Shown: positions 22,940 to 33,330, counted from the stretch's first letter. The stretch is 64,000 nt of DNA from Mercurialis annua (GCF_937616625.2 NC_065577.1:38283001-38347000); one strand, 5' to 3'. Numbers and translations: made by a program. Notes: a model not told the origin generated them from the letters alone.

Positions 22940-24180
22940 AAATAAATGAACTGAATATCAACTCAATATAAACTTAATTTGAACTCAATATAAATTTAAT
23001 GTCAACTTAATATCAGCGCAATGTAAATTTAACATTAACTCAACGTCGACTCAATGTCAACGCAATGTAAACCTAATGTCATCTCAATGTAAACCTAATG
23101 TCAACTCAATGTAAACCTAATGTCAACTCAATATAAACCTAATGTCAACTCCATATAAACCTAATGTCAACTCAATGTAAATTTAATATCAATATGAATT
23201 AATTTTTTAGTAAATTGTTTTAATTTTAAAATATAAACTAATATTAACTCAATATAAACTTAATAAATCAATGTTGACTGAATGTGAACCTAATGTCTAC
23301 TCAATGTCAACTCAATGTAAACTTGATATAAACTACGTGTCAATTCAAAGTAATTTTTTTAGTAAAATATTATAATTTTAAAAATTAACTTAATATCAAC
23401 TGAAGGTCGACTCAATGTCTACTTAATGACGACTCAATGTAAACCTAACGTCAATTCAATATAATCCTAATGTTAATTCAATATAATCATAATGTTAATT
23501 CAATATAATCCTAATGTTAATTCAATATAATTATAATATCAACTTAATGTAAACTTAATAACTCAACGTTCAATCAATGTCAACTCAATGTGAACCTAAT
23601 GTTCACTCAATGTCAACTCAATGTGAACCTAATGTTCACTCAATGTCAACTCAATATAAACTTAATAACTCAACGTTGAATCAATGTCAACTCAATGTGA
23701 ATCTAATGTTCACTAAATGTCAACTCAATGTAAACCCAATGTTCACTCAATGTCAACTCAATGTAAATTTGATATAAACTACATGTCAATCCAAAATAAA
23801 TTTTTTTAGTAAAATATTATATTTTTAAAAATTAACTTAATATCAACTGAAGGTCGACTCAATGTCTACTTAATGACGACTCAATATAAACTTAACGTCA
23901 ATTCAATATAATCCTAATGTCAACTCAATATAATTATAATATTAACTCAATGTAAACCTATTGTCAATCTGAAGTAATCTTTTAGAAAATTATTTTAATT
24001 TTGAAATGTAAATTAATATCAACTCAATATAAACTTAGTAACTCAACGCTGACTCAATGTCAACCTGATGTAAACTCAATGTCAACTCATTGTAAATTAC
24101 ATGTCAATGCAAGATAATTTTTTTAATAAATTATTATAATTTTAAAAATTAACTTAATATCAACTCAATTAACTTATATA
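22940..24180. repeat. AT-rich minisatellite with 11/22-bp periodicity
   Basis: Built from alternating 11-mers of the type AATGTAAACCT and AATGTCAACTC, giving a 22-bp dimer; in places a 33-bp unit with GTTCACTC is seen (23574-23740). A larger repeat of about 450 bp is also visible: a block with TTTTTTAGTAAAATATTAT followed by GAAGGTCGACTCAATGTCTA occurs near 23355-23450 and again near 23800-23890. Copies vary by substitutions. The spacer-like regularity is not CRISPR: there are no unique spacers. Confidence 0.85.
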
Positions 24181-24475
24181 ATCTATTTTGAGTTTTTATC
24201 GAGTTGATATTAAGTTAATTGTGTTTGTAATACATTAATATATAAAATCTATTTAACTTAGTTTACTTTAAGTTAATATTTAATTTACACTACTATTAAT
24301 TTAATTAGAGAAATTTAATTTAAATTTTGACAAGAGTAATATCTTATTAGTGTTTTGTAATATATATCATTTATAATCAACCATTTTAGTAGGTTATATT
24401 TAGTTTATATGCTTTTTTATATATTATTAAAGAGTACATGTATTAATATTAAAGAGTAAATAAAGACAACAAGCA

Positions 24476-24547
24476 TGTCTTGCCTTGGTGGTTAGGCACA
24501 TGGACAAAGAGTGAGAGGTCATGGGTTCGAATCCCACTAAGAACAAA
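24476..24547 (+). other. tRNA-like module (right, plus strand)
   Basis: It contains TTGCCTTGGTGGTTAGGCAC (A-box-like) and ATGGGTTCGAATCCCACT, a perfect pol III B-box core GGTTCGAATCC in a T-arm hairpin. The acceptor arm pairs poorly. It is homologous in inverted orientation to 22379-22446, and both modules face outward. Confidence 0.6.
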
Positions 24548-25399
24548 ATTATATTTTATTAATTCTTTTAAATCTCACCACTACAGTTGACCGCCGCTGA
24601 CCGGGAGTTGACCGCCGCTGACCGGGCGTTGACCGCCGTTGACCGCCGTTGCCTGGTCGGTCGGGCCGGAATTTGACCGGTTGTCGGTTGTGGTTGATTG
24701 GTCTAACCAAACCCATATTTGCCACGTGTCAACATTTTATTGATTAAAATATAGACCAATGAGATATTGCCAAATAGTGAGGACAATATTGTCTTTTTTT
24801 TTGAATTTTGGGTTATGAGGGATTCTTGAAAACTTTTTTTTTTTGGGAGATTTTTGCCAAAATTAAAATGATGAGGGAAAAGTGAAACACTATAGCACTT
24901 TTGAGGGATTTGTGTAAAAAACCCTTGTTTTTTATATAAAATATGAGCCAAATCCAAAAAGTCATATAATTTGTTTATTTATTTAGTATATTTTTTTTTG
25001 CACATATAATATAATTTATATAAATATTTTTATTTTTTTATTTAAACGGTTGAACCAACGGTTGAACCGCTTGAACCTTGAACCGCTAGACATACCGGTT
25101 CTGTCACCCATCCGGGTTTTAAAACATTGTTTGAATCATATAGTATCAGACTATCAGTCAGGATTTGGTTATGTGAATTATGACCATGACCTGTTTCATT
25201 TATTATGCTAATTAATCCTGAGATAGAAATGAAAAATTATCTCTTGGGAACAACTTAATTCACCAAGACTTCCCGAATTTCTATCCAACAAAGCAACCTT
25301 TCATCTTCTAGATCCACTACACTATATGTACCCCTACAATGTATTTTCATGCACAATACAATCAATAAAGCAATTTACATAAAATAACTCACGGCAGCC

Positions 25400-26404
25400 A
25401 TGGCTACCCCCAAAGTGAGTCTCAAGCTTATTATCGATCCAAAGGCTAACAAAGTCCTATTCGCAGAGTCTGAGAAAGATTTTGTTGATTTTCTGTGCAG
25501 CCTTCTGTGTATGCCTTTAGGTGCTGCAATCAATCTTCTCAAAGATGCACCAACTTTTGGTTCCTTAGAAACTCTATACAATAGTATTCAAAACCTAAAA
25601 GCAGTTCACATGCAGCCGGATCACGTAAACAAAGATCTGCTCTTGAAACCCCGTCTCCCAACCCACGCATTAGGTCTGACTCTATGCCCATCTGATGCAA
25701 CTCCACAATTGTTATACTTATACCGTTGTCCAAACTATGCATGCCGTCGTAACGAAGTAACAGGCTGCAAAGGTAAAAGTTGCTGTATGTGTACGGAAGC
25801 CATGGATACGCCAGTGACTATCACAGATATAAATGGCGCAAATTATAATGTGAAAAACGGTTTTGTGAAGGGAGATATTAAATACATGGTGATGGATGAT
25901 TTGAGTGTCTTACCGATAACCTCAATTGAATCCTTTTTTGACGTATTAAGCAATATGAATGTCAAGGACGTTGCTGCTCTTCACAAAATTGTCGTTGAGG
26001 TTCGGCCTAATGAGGTAACACTCAGATTTTCTGAATTCTATGTTTTCTTAAAAAAGTAGTTCCGTAACTGTTTTATTATTTTCTATAATTTCCTATAATT
26101 TGATAATTATCTTGTACAAAGACAATAATATGATAACCGTACAAATATTTAATCCCGGTATTTCATTTTGATTTTGAAAATACTATAATGTATTCTTATA
26201 TAACGTACGCGCTTTTATTTCCGTGTTACATAGAATGTAATTTAGCTTAATTTCATTGATTCTCTCTTCAATTCAATCAGATTTAATTTATCATTTGCTG
26301 TTTAGGTTGTAGAGTTGTTGAAGGCTTCTCTTCATTCAAAGGAAGTTCTCACAAATGTGCTCTTACTGAAGCCAAGCATCAAGGGTCAGAAGCTTAATCA
26401 ATAG
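25400..26404 (+). CDS. DUF674 family protein, array gene 1
   Basis: Exon 1 is 25400-26014 (205 codons), exon 2 is 26306-26404, joined GAG|GTAACA ... TTTAG, phase 0; 237 residues. The family core is clear: LKLIIDPKANKVLFAESEKDFVDFL at about 8-32, a PLGAAINLL helix, a Cys-rich middle (CPNYAC about 115-120, then CCMC), FVKGDIKYMVMDDLSV (about 155-170) and the closing VVELLKASLHSKEVLTNV from exon 2. DUF674 (PF05056) is plant-specific, often in tandem arrays, with no established function. ATG follows GCAGCC, and the leader resembles that of gene 2. The gene appears intact. Confidence 0.9.
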
Positions 26405-27305
26405 CAATGATCGAAAATGGATTTTTCATGTTTCGTTATGTTTGGCAGTTTTAGAGCTATCTTTATTATTGAAAGAATTGTTATATGTTTATTGGAAATG
26501 ATGTCTTTTTTTGTTGGATTGCTTTTGTTGAACCTTTTAATTTTGCTGTTGTTTTTGATTTTTTTGGATTGAGAGTTCATTAATGTTATATTTCTAATAA
26601 ATAGAGTTTTGTTTTAAATGATATGGTTTAAGATCATTTAAGAATAGACGTCCTCCCGTGATCGTTGGTCCAACATTACGAATTCAGATTGATGTGTATC
26701 TCTAGCATGATCAAGTTTGTGATAATAGGGATCACCACACTTGACGTAATGGTTTGCCTAAAGGTAAAAGTTGCTGTACTATTTGTTTTCTTGGTCTTTT
26801 TATGGAGAAAATTGTGAGCGTGCGTCAAAAATGGTAAAAGGTTGCTATATTTTCAAATTTTAATTTATATGGTTATTTCCTTAACTTTTTTTTTATTCAG
26901 TATGCTCTTCTACGTTACAAATTTTTATTTATCTAATTCCTTGTCAAGTTTAATGATATGACCTATTTTTCTAATATGTCTACTTAATTATAAGGTGGAC
27001 ATTTGAATTCGGTTCACGTGCATCTCATGTCGAGTGTGATGCACACTCCTAAATGACCACAAGTTGAAAAAAAAGTCGAGGATTAGATAAAGACGGAAAT
27101 TTTAAAAAAAGTATATCAGATAATAAAAAGGTGAAAATATAGAGTCCTCAAGATGAGTATGACAAAAAAAAATATAGAACTGTGACTCAAGTATAAGCAA
27201 TCAGGATGTGGGTAAGACCTAAATAGTCGAGCATATCTCTACAGTTCATATATATATGTGGAACAATTCAAAACCTATTTTCATGCACAATTTACGGCTG
27301 CAGCC
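26405..27305. other. Intergenic DNA between DUF674 genes 1 and 2
   Basis: No gene or element with definable ends was seen. The first 200 bases are likely 3'UTR of gene 1. The last 50 bases (TTCATGCACAATTTACGGC) match the leader of gene 1 in outline and are probably the leader of gene 2. Confidence 0.5.
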
Positions 27306-28521
27306 ATGGAAAACCCTAAACTGAACCTAAAGCTCATCATCAATCCAAAGGCTAACAGAGTCTTATTTGCAGAGACTGATAAAGATTTTGTTGATTTCCT
27401 GCGCAGCCTTTTTTCTTTGCCTTTAGGTATTGCTATCAATCTTCTCAAAGACGCTCCACCGTTTTCCTCCATACAAACTCTATACAAGAGTGTTCAAAAT
27501 CTGAAAGATTGTTACATGCAGCAGCCTAACCACAAATATAAGGATCTGTCTGATGCAGATCCACAACAAGTGACATCCTGTAAGAACACAAGGTGCACGA
27601 AGTGTGGACATGTCATGGATAATCCAGCGACTGTGAAGGGAGATATTAAATACATGGTGATGGATGATTTGAGTGTGTCGCCAATAATCTCCATAGAATC
27701 TTGTTTTGATATATTAAGAAAATTGAATGCCAGCGACGTTGCTGCTCTTCAGACAAGGGTTGTTGAGGTTGATGCTATTGAGGTAACACCACTACATAAT
27801 TTTTGTTTTTGGTTTTTTTGTTCTTCATTAGAACTGAACTGAGCTTAATTTCGGGTTAAGTATCTTTTCGGTTACCGAACTATAACCATTCTACACAACG
27901 GTTACTGAATTATAAAAAATTATGAAATGGTTACCGTACTATATGATTTTTACAAAACAGTTACCGAATTATTATAAAAAGTTACAAAGCGGTTACCGAA
28001 CTATAGTTTTTTTTATAAAAATGTTAATAGCTTGATGACAATTTACTGATATGGACGAGGTAAAGATGTATAGTCATCCATCAATTCGATAATTAGTTTG
28101 TAAAAAATTAATAGTTTGCTAACTATTTAGCAAAAAAGTACAAGTTCGGTAGCCATTTTATTACTTTTTACAATACGTTGTTACTTTTTAAAATTCGATA
28201 ACTATTTTATAATAATGTTATAGTTGGGTATCCGGAAAAAATAATTAACCCCTTAATTTTGTTTGGTTTCTTTAGGTTGTGGAGTTGTTGAAGGCTTCTC
28301 TTGAGTCGAAGGAAGTTCTCACAAATGTGTTCCTACTTTCTAGTAAAATGAAGCACAAGAACCCGAGATTGACAGGGACTGAGCTAGAGCCGACAATAAA
28401 AAGGTTTAATATCTGCTCACTTCGCCACCGTTATGTGACTGACCAGATATTCACCAGGTGTCCGCCCTGCTTCTCCTGTAATATGGATAATGAAGTGAAG
28501 TTTATAGGATGCTTGACCTAA
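27306..28521 (+). CDS. DUF674 family protein, array gene 2 (shortened middle, extended C-terminus)
   Basis: Exon 1 27306-27782 (159 codons), exon 2 28276-28521; 240 residues. Start and end of the core match gene 1 (MENPKLNLKLIINPKANRVL; FDILRKLNASDVAALQ; VVELLKASLESKEVLTNVFL). About 45 residues of the middle are missing compared with gene 1, leaving CKNTRCTKC. Instead of ending after the usual helix, exon 2 continues for about 55 codons. That tail contains HRYVTDQIFTRCPPCFSCNM, which resembles the internal Cys segment of genes 3 and 4 (HKYVTDDPETVCPQCKNRM). The intron holds a MITE. Frame open throughout; whether it is expressed is unknown. Confidence 0.8.
27852..28251. mobile_element. MITE in the intron of DUF674 gene 2
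   Basis: The left end CGGGTTAAGTATCTTTTCGG and the right end inverted (GGGTTAATTATTTTTTCCGG) are flanked by CTTAATTT on both sides (27844-27851, 28252-28259), an 8- or 9-bp TSD. The interior has four or five loose tandem units around GGTTACCGAACTAT, each separated by about 45 bp. No coding sequence. Confidence 0.75.
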
Positions 28522-28919
28522 TTCTATTGAGGGAGGTGCTGTAAAATATCATTATTTCACTTTCCAGTTAATCAATGAACAAACAACTGAATATTATTAT
28601 AGGGAGAACTAATGTTCCTAATTATTCTTAATATATTGGGTTAAAATATTCACGGACAATGATACAGGCTTTTTACACTTCGATATCTAAATAAACCTAG
28701 AAAATAATCCACCATTATTATTCAAAAAAAGAAAAATCCACCATTAGAAAAATCTAACCAATTACTGATGCTCTGTATATGTGGAATTTGAGTTTTTGGA
28801 AAGAATTGGATTAAAAGATAGTGGTAGTTTTATACTTCTATCCGAATTTGAATCGTGCGATTTAAACGATTTTTGGATCTAATTCTATTATAACGATCAA
28901 CACACATTAATTTTACTTA

Positions 28920-29311
28920 GGCAAAAATATTGAAAACTTCAGCACTTTTGAATTTTTTTTCAATTCCACCACCACCTAGGAGAATTCTCAATTGCACCCT
29001 ATTTAGAGTTTTCAGTTTTCATCTGTACCCCAAATAAAAAAAATTGATAATTTAATTAATTTAATGATAAAATTATTAAAACCAACTAAATAGAGGGATT
29101 GTATCATTATTTTTTCCATTTGAAAAAAACAAATAAATTAGTATATGAAAGATTAATTTAAACTTTTTTCTAAATAAAAAGAGGTCATTTTAGTCAATTG
29201 AGATACAGACGAAAACTGAGAAGCCTAAATAGGGTGTAATTGAAAATTCTCCTACGTGGTGGTGCAATTGAAAACAAAGTCAAAGGTGGGTTTTTTTTAA
29301 GTATTTTTACC
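28920..29311. mobile_element. MULE-type MITE with 9-bp TSD
   Basis: Exact TSD TTTTACTTA at 28911-28919 and 29312-29320. Terminal inverted repeats of about 130 bp start GGCAAAAATATTGAAAAC and, on the right, inverted GGTAAAAATACTT, and run through AGGAGAATTCTCAATTGCAC. Length 392 bp, no ORF. The TSD length fits Mutator-like MITEs. Confidence 0.88.
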
Positions 29312-29636
29312 TTTTACTTATGACGTCGGTCACTTTTGCACCAAATTTAATCGTTTAGTCCTTCAAAATTATAATTTTTGTTTATGATTAATTTAATTAT
29401 TATTTTTCTAGGGTTTGTTTTTTAAATTTCAATTTGGGATTTTATTATTTTTGATATCTTTATGTAAATTTAAGACTTTTAGAAGCATTTTTTTGAACAT
29501 AAAAGAACAGAATTTTCTTTTATTTTACAATTTTAAAATTCAATTGAATCAATAATTATTTGAATGTCTAATTATTATAATTCATTCGAATCAATAGGTA
29601 TTGGAAGTTATAATATGACTTTATTCTTTTAAGATT

Positions 29637-29853
29637 TAATTACTTAAAAACGCCCTCATTTTAAGTTTTGTTTTCGTTTATACCCTAACCTATAAAAATT
29701 GTCACAAATACTCATGACCTTATTTTTATGTTTCACCTTCTTTCCCGGTGTCTGTTTCAAAAATCGAATTTTTTTTTATTCAAATATGACAATTTTTCTA
29801 GGTCAAGGTATAAATTTTTCTTTTTTGAAGGTGAGCGTTTTTTAAGTAATTAA
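29637..29853. mobile_element. Short foldback MITE
   Basis: Inverted repeats of about 75 bp (TTAATTACTTAAAAACGCCC and its inverse ending at 29853) surround a short centre. The palindromic TTAATTA ends make the exact target site ambiguous (TA or TTA/TAA). No coding sequence. Confidence 0.7.
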
Positions 29854-29943
29854 GCTTTCTTTTAACCTACAACTTTAATCATTTATTACCAATGAGCTAT
29901 AACTCAAATGGTATAAGCTCTGATAGCAATCTTAGGACGTGCC

Positions 29944-30853
29944 ATGGAGCTATTAACAAACCAGGAAATGGCGGGTTCTTTAGGCGATTTGTATGAGAGC
30001 ATTGAATCGCTCAACGACACTTACCTTCAACCGAAGCACCAGAATCAGAACAAGGAAGGCATTTTAAAACCCAAAGCTCCTGTTCTTGATATTCAATCTC
30101 CTCTCCTACTCACCAACAGAACTACTTCTACCATTAGTACACACACCATAACTGACCGGAACCCTGTCGAAAGAAAGGCGTATCTCTGTTGCGAAATGAA
30201 ACTACAACCACGTGGCTGTAAGTGCTCTCGCAGATCCTGTGAGAATAATGATTGTATTTACTATTGGAACCATCATAAATATGTGACTGATGACCCCGAA
30301 ACTGTTTGTCCTCAATGCAAAAACAGAATGTCGGTTGAGTTGTTTTATGTATTAGATGATGATGATGCAAAAAAAGAAAAGGAAGAGGATTGTAATAAAT
30401 TAAGTGGGTTTGTGAGAGATGCAGTGAGTTACATGGTAATGGATAATTTGGAAGTGAAGGCTATGTCTACGTCATCCGGTATTACTGGTTTCATCGACAT
30501 GTTTAAGATTAAGGATTTGGGTTCACTTGAAGAGAGGGAAATTGATGTGGGTGCTGCTGAGGTATATATCAATCTTTAAGCTTTCGATTGAAAAATTATT
30601 TATAGTAGTTAGTAGTTACATTTTCTGGCCCTATTAAGTTTCAATATTAGAACTTAAAAAAGGCGCTAGACAGTTTTAATTTAGACACTTGGACTAAATT
30701 TCACGGGCAATTTATGAATTATTATGAATTGATTTGAGTTTCTAATTGTAGGGTTTGAAGATACTGAAGCAGTCCTTGCAGTCCAAGAATGTTTTGACGA
30801 GTGTTTTTCTCCGTAAAAGGAAGGCGTGTGATACAACCTTAATTTTAGATTAG
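29944..30853 (+). pseudogene. DUF674 gene 3, N-terminally truncated
   Basis: Frame 29944-30561, then exon 2 30752-30853 (GAG|GTATAT ... TTGTAG), 239 codons from the available ATG. It begins at the residue equivalent to about position 50 of the other genes (LLTNQEMAGSLGDLYESIES) and lacks the LKLLIDKK...FAEANKDFVDFL part. The Cys segment is enlarged (CCEMKLQPRGCKCSRRSCENNDC ... CPQCKNRM). The end matches the family (GLKILKQSLQSKNVLTSVFL). A short protein could still be made, but without the conserved N-terminus function is doubtful; the missing start may have been displaced by an insertion. Confidence 0.75.
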
Positions 30854-31013
30854 TCGACATCATTATAATGATTGAATATGAATGAGAATTTTATTAGAAA
30901 TATTTTCTTTTAAAAATTAGTTTCATGGTTTAGCTATTGTCGATTCTGACTCTAAATGGAAAAAAATGAGAATGGAAGTTCGTTAATGAAGTATACCTAT
31001 CTGTTTTTTAGAT

Positions 31014-31272
31014 TTTTTTTTCTGTTTTTTTTTTTATAAATGATCAATAGATTAGCACATCCACAAAATATAGATGGCAAAACAAGTCAAAAACAAGGCA
31101 AGAATTTAATAAAAGTTAAAGAAATCAACACATCTAAAAACATCATTGAAACTCAACAGCTTTGTAAACAATAAGAAAAAGCAACGAATTAGCATCTGAA
31201 TACTCCTCGTCAAAAACCCGTCTATTTCTAGCCTTCCACAAGTGTCAGACTCCATAAAATCAAAAAAGCTTA
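31014..31272 (-). mobile_element. 5'-truncated LINE 3' end
   Basis: A poly-T run near 31014-31034 is the poly-A tail of a minus-strand copy. On the minus strand an open frame reads WKARNRRVFDEEYSDANSLL then IVYKAVEFQ and a stop, the typical C-terminal zf-RVT end of plant L1 LINE ORF2 proteins. Only the last 250 bases remain. It differs from the long LINE at 36236-42165, which ends with an RNase H domain. Confidence 0.7.
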
Positions 31273-31289
31273 AAAGCTTGCGATGTCTA

Positions 31290-31655
31290 CCGGCAGTGGC
31301 GGATCCAAGAATTTATTCCAGCCCGGGCTATAAATTATGTGTAATTAATAAATATATAAACTCATTTGCATACAATTTATATTAATAAACAACAATAGTA
31401 AATACTTCATCTAAAAGATAAACGGTTTGAATAAACACAATAATAAAAAAAAATAGTTGGTTAGAATTTGTTATTTTATTTTATTTTTTTATTTTTATTC
31501 TTTTATAATTTTGTAAATATATAAACAATAATGAGTAATGTTTTAGTGACATATTTTATGTTTGAAAAAAAAAATGACATTTATTCAAATATTTGAATAT
31601 GAAGCAATTGATTTGTTTAAAATTAATTTTTAAATATAGAAAGTGACCTATATTT
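31290..31655. other. Element terminus replacing the start of DUF674 gene 4
   Basis: GGCAGTGGCGGATCCAAGAA followed by AGCCCGGGCTATAAATT is a familiar plant transposon end motif. AT-rich DNA then runs to about 31655, where DUF674 homology begins abruptly. A matching right end was not recognised, so the superfamily is not assigned. Confidence 0.4.
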
Positions 31656-32209
31656 TTGGTAAGAAAGGCTTATCTCTGTTGCAGATTGAATCTATGGTGT
31701 TCTAGCTGTTCCAATTTCGATCATGATTGTATGTACTATGATCGTTACAATATTCATAACCGTCATAAATATGTGACTGGTGACCCAAAAGCTCTTTGTC
31801 CTAAATGCAATAGAAATATGTCGGTTGAGTTATCTTATATTGTTACAGAATCAAACGATGATGCAAAAAAGGAAAAGGAGGAGGCTTGTAATGAATTGAG
31901 TGGGTTTGTGAGAGATGTGGTGAGTTATATGGTGATGGATAATTTGGAAGTTAAGGCTATGTCTGCGGCCTACAGTACTATTGGTTGGATCAACATGTTT
32001 AAGATTAAGGATTTGGGTTCACTTGAAGAGAGGGAAGTTGACGTGGGTGTTGCTGAGGTATGATATACTCTTTTTTCTTCTACTTAATTTAGATCCATAA
32101 GCTTTTGAATGCAAAATTATGAATTGATTTGAATTTGATCTGTTTGTAGGGTTTGAAGATACTGAAGCAGCAGTCGAAGAATGTTTTGACAAGTGTGTTT
32201 CTCCCATAA
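31656..32209 (+). pseudogene. DUF674 gene 4, N-terminal half missing
   Basis: Homology to gene 3 starts at RKAYLCCRLNLW and continues through HKYVTGDPKALCPKCNRNM, SGFVRDVVSYMVMDNLEVKA and FKIKDLGSLEEREVDVG. Exon 1 frame ends at 32057, exon 2 is 32150-32209 and ends early (SVFLP). No ATG precedes the homology in a sensible position and the first about 110 residues are absent. A gene 3 duplicate damaged by element insertion is the simplest reading. Confidence 0.85.
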
Positions 32210-32521
32210 GAAAGCTTAATTAAGGCTTAAATTTAGATTAGTCGACATTATTAAAATGATTGAATATGAAATTAGAGACTAATGAGAGGTATTTTGTTTG
32301 AAAAAATTAGTTTCATGAGTTAAATTAGTTTCTTGTTTTGGGGAGCTCTTTGTGGAATCTACTCTAAATTAATTAAGTATATGCTAAAGGTTCTTGTACT
32401 AAGAAAAAGTTTCCAAGTTGTTTTATATTTTATCATATAATGAGTATAAATCAATTTGATGAAACAAAAGGACAATGAGAATCCCTTAATGACTTTACCT
32501 GTTTATATATATATATATATA
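32210..32521. other. AT-rich spacer after DUF674 gene 4
   Basis: Probably the remnant 3' flank of gene 4, ending in a (TA)n tract at about 32501-32520 into which a Helitron inserted. No gene. Confidence 0.5.
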
Positions 32522-33002
32522 CTAGTTTTGCGTTACGTGCTATGCACGTGGCTCGTAACGTAACTTGTCAATAAACATATTAATAAATTTATTCGGTTAT
32601 TAAATTTTTTTTCATGCTGAATTTTTTCTTCTTTTGGTTTTATAATAACCATAATTAAATAATTAACTTAATTTTATTAATAATATCTTTAAAAATCATA
32701 AGATATAAATTTAAATAATAATATATTGACTAAATACAGTATTTTAATTTTGTAGTTAAATCAAACTAAAAGATAGGTATTCCTAATAATTTGGAGACAA
32801 TTTAGTTATTCATTATATACTAAAACTGAATTGGAGATAATTTAGCTACCTATTCTAATTAGGACTTTAATTATAATAGTGATTAATTAAATAACTAATT
32901 AGTTAATGACTATAAAACATTTATTTAGTAATAAACTGAAAAGGATTATTCGGTAAATTTGCCTGTCCCCCCCCCCATCCGTGCTTTTATATATAGTATA
33001 GA
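32522..33002 (-). mobile_element. Short non-autonomous Helitron
   Basis: On the minus strand it begins TCTATACTATATATAAAAGC and ends with a hairpin (CCACGTGCATAGCACGT) followed by CTAG, with A/T flanks and no TSD, as Helitrons show. Both termini match those of the element at 47272-47824, so they are one family. A run of ten G/C bases lies close to the 5' end. No ORF. Confidence 0.8.
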
Positions 33003-33164
33003 TATAGAGAAAACAACAAAAATCCCAAAAATTGGGCTTCAATTACACTAATTATCATTTAACTCATTTATTTTACATTCATACCACAAAACACCAAAAC
33101 TTTATATTCATGTCATTCCAATAAAAAAAAAAGACATGTGGTATCTCTTTCTCTTTTCCACGTA

Positions 33165-33330
33165 ATCCCCTTTTTTCTCTCATGTGTTCCCTTCCTCTCT
33201 TTCTCTCTCTTTCTTATGGTCCCCCCTTTTTCTCTTTTTTTTATCCTTTTCTCTCTCATGTGTTTCTCTTCCTCTCTTTCTCTCTCCCTCTCTTCCCACG
33301 TGGTCCCCCTTTCTCATATACACACCATAT
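33165..33330 (+). repeat. Pyrimidine-rich tract, two imperfect 80-bp units
   Basis: Nearly all bases are C or T on the plus strand, with repeated CTCTCATGTGTT and CCTCTCTTTCTCTCTC blocks. Open frames here code only Ser/Leu/Phe low-complexity peptides and are not genes. Such mirror-like polypyrimidine DNA can form triplexes. Confidence 0.7.

Larger units (their letters stand above)
21999..24924. mobile_element. Foldback element with inverted tRNA-like modules and a minisatellite core
   Basis: An exact 9-bp TSD TTGTTTTTT flanks it (21990-21998, 24925-24933). The ends are imperfect inverted repeats (GAGAAAATGTCATGGAATTC versus GGGTTTTTTACACAAATCCC read inward). Order from each end inward: about 200 bp AT-rich arm, a GTTGACCGG/CCGGTCAAC-rich block (22210-22330; 24585-24700), a tRNA-like module (22379-22446 minus; 24476-24547 plus), AT-rich DNA, then a minisatellite (22940-24180). 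The two halves mirror each other. No ORF of substance; open frames in the core are repeat artefacts. The TSD length suggests Mutator-type mobilisation, but the internal design is one I do not recognise. Confidence 0.8.
21471..25129. mobile_element. hAT-like non-autonomous element, interrupted by a foldback element
   Basis: Ends CAATTATTTCAAACCCGGAC and, inverted, CAATGTTTTAAAACCCGGAT are flanked by an exact 8-bp TSD TTTGAATC (21463-21470, 25130-25137). Termini starting CA and an 8-bp TSD fit the hAT superfamily. Subterminal DNA is rich in AACCGG/CCGGTT words. Without the nested 2.9 kb element it would be about 0.72 kb, a MITE-size element with no coding capacity. Confidence 0.8.
28522..29943. 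other. Spacer between DUF674 genes 2 and 3
   Basis: No gene. It holds two MITEs (28920-29311 and 29637-29853), otherwise AT-rich DNA. Just before gene 3, at 29891-29930, AGCTATAACTCAAATGGTAT resembles a tRNA-like A box, possibly the edge of an inserted element that replaced the start of gene 3. Confidence 0.45.

Noticed and set aside
23577..23777. Small protein with repeated STQCEPNVHSM units
   Set aside because: It is a translation of the minisatellite; the 33-bp unit is divisible by three and simply stays open.
22940..24180. CRISPR-like array
   Set aside because: Repeats are contiguous with no unique spacers, and the context is plant nuclear DNA.
22379..24547. Two functional tRNA genes
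   Set aside because: B boxes are good, but acceptor stems do not pair and no full cloverleaf forms in either; both lie inside a transposon as inverted partners.
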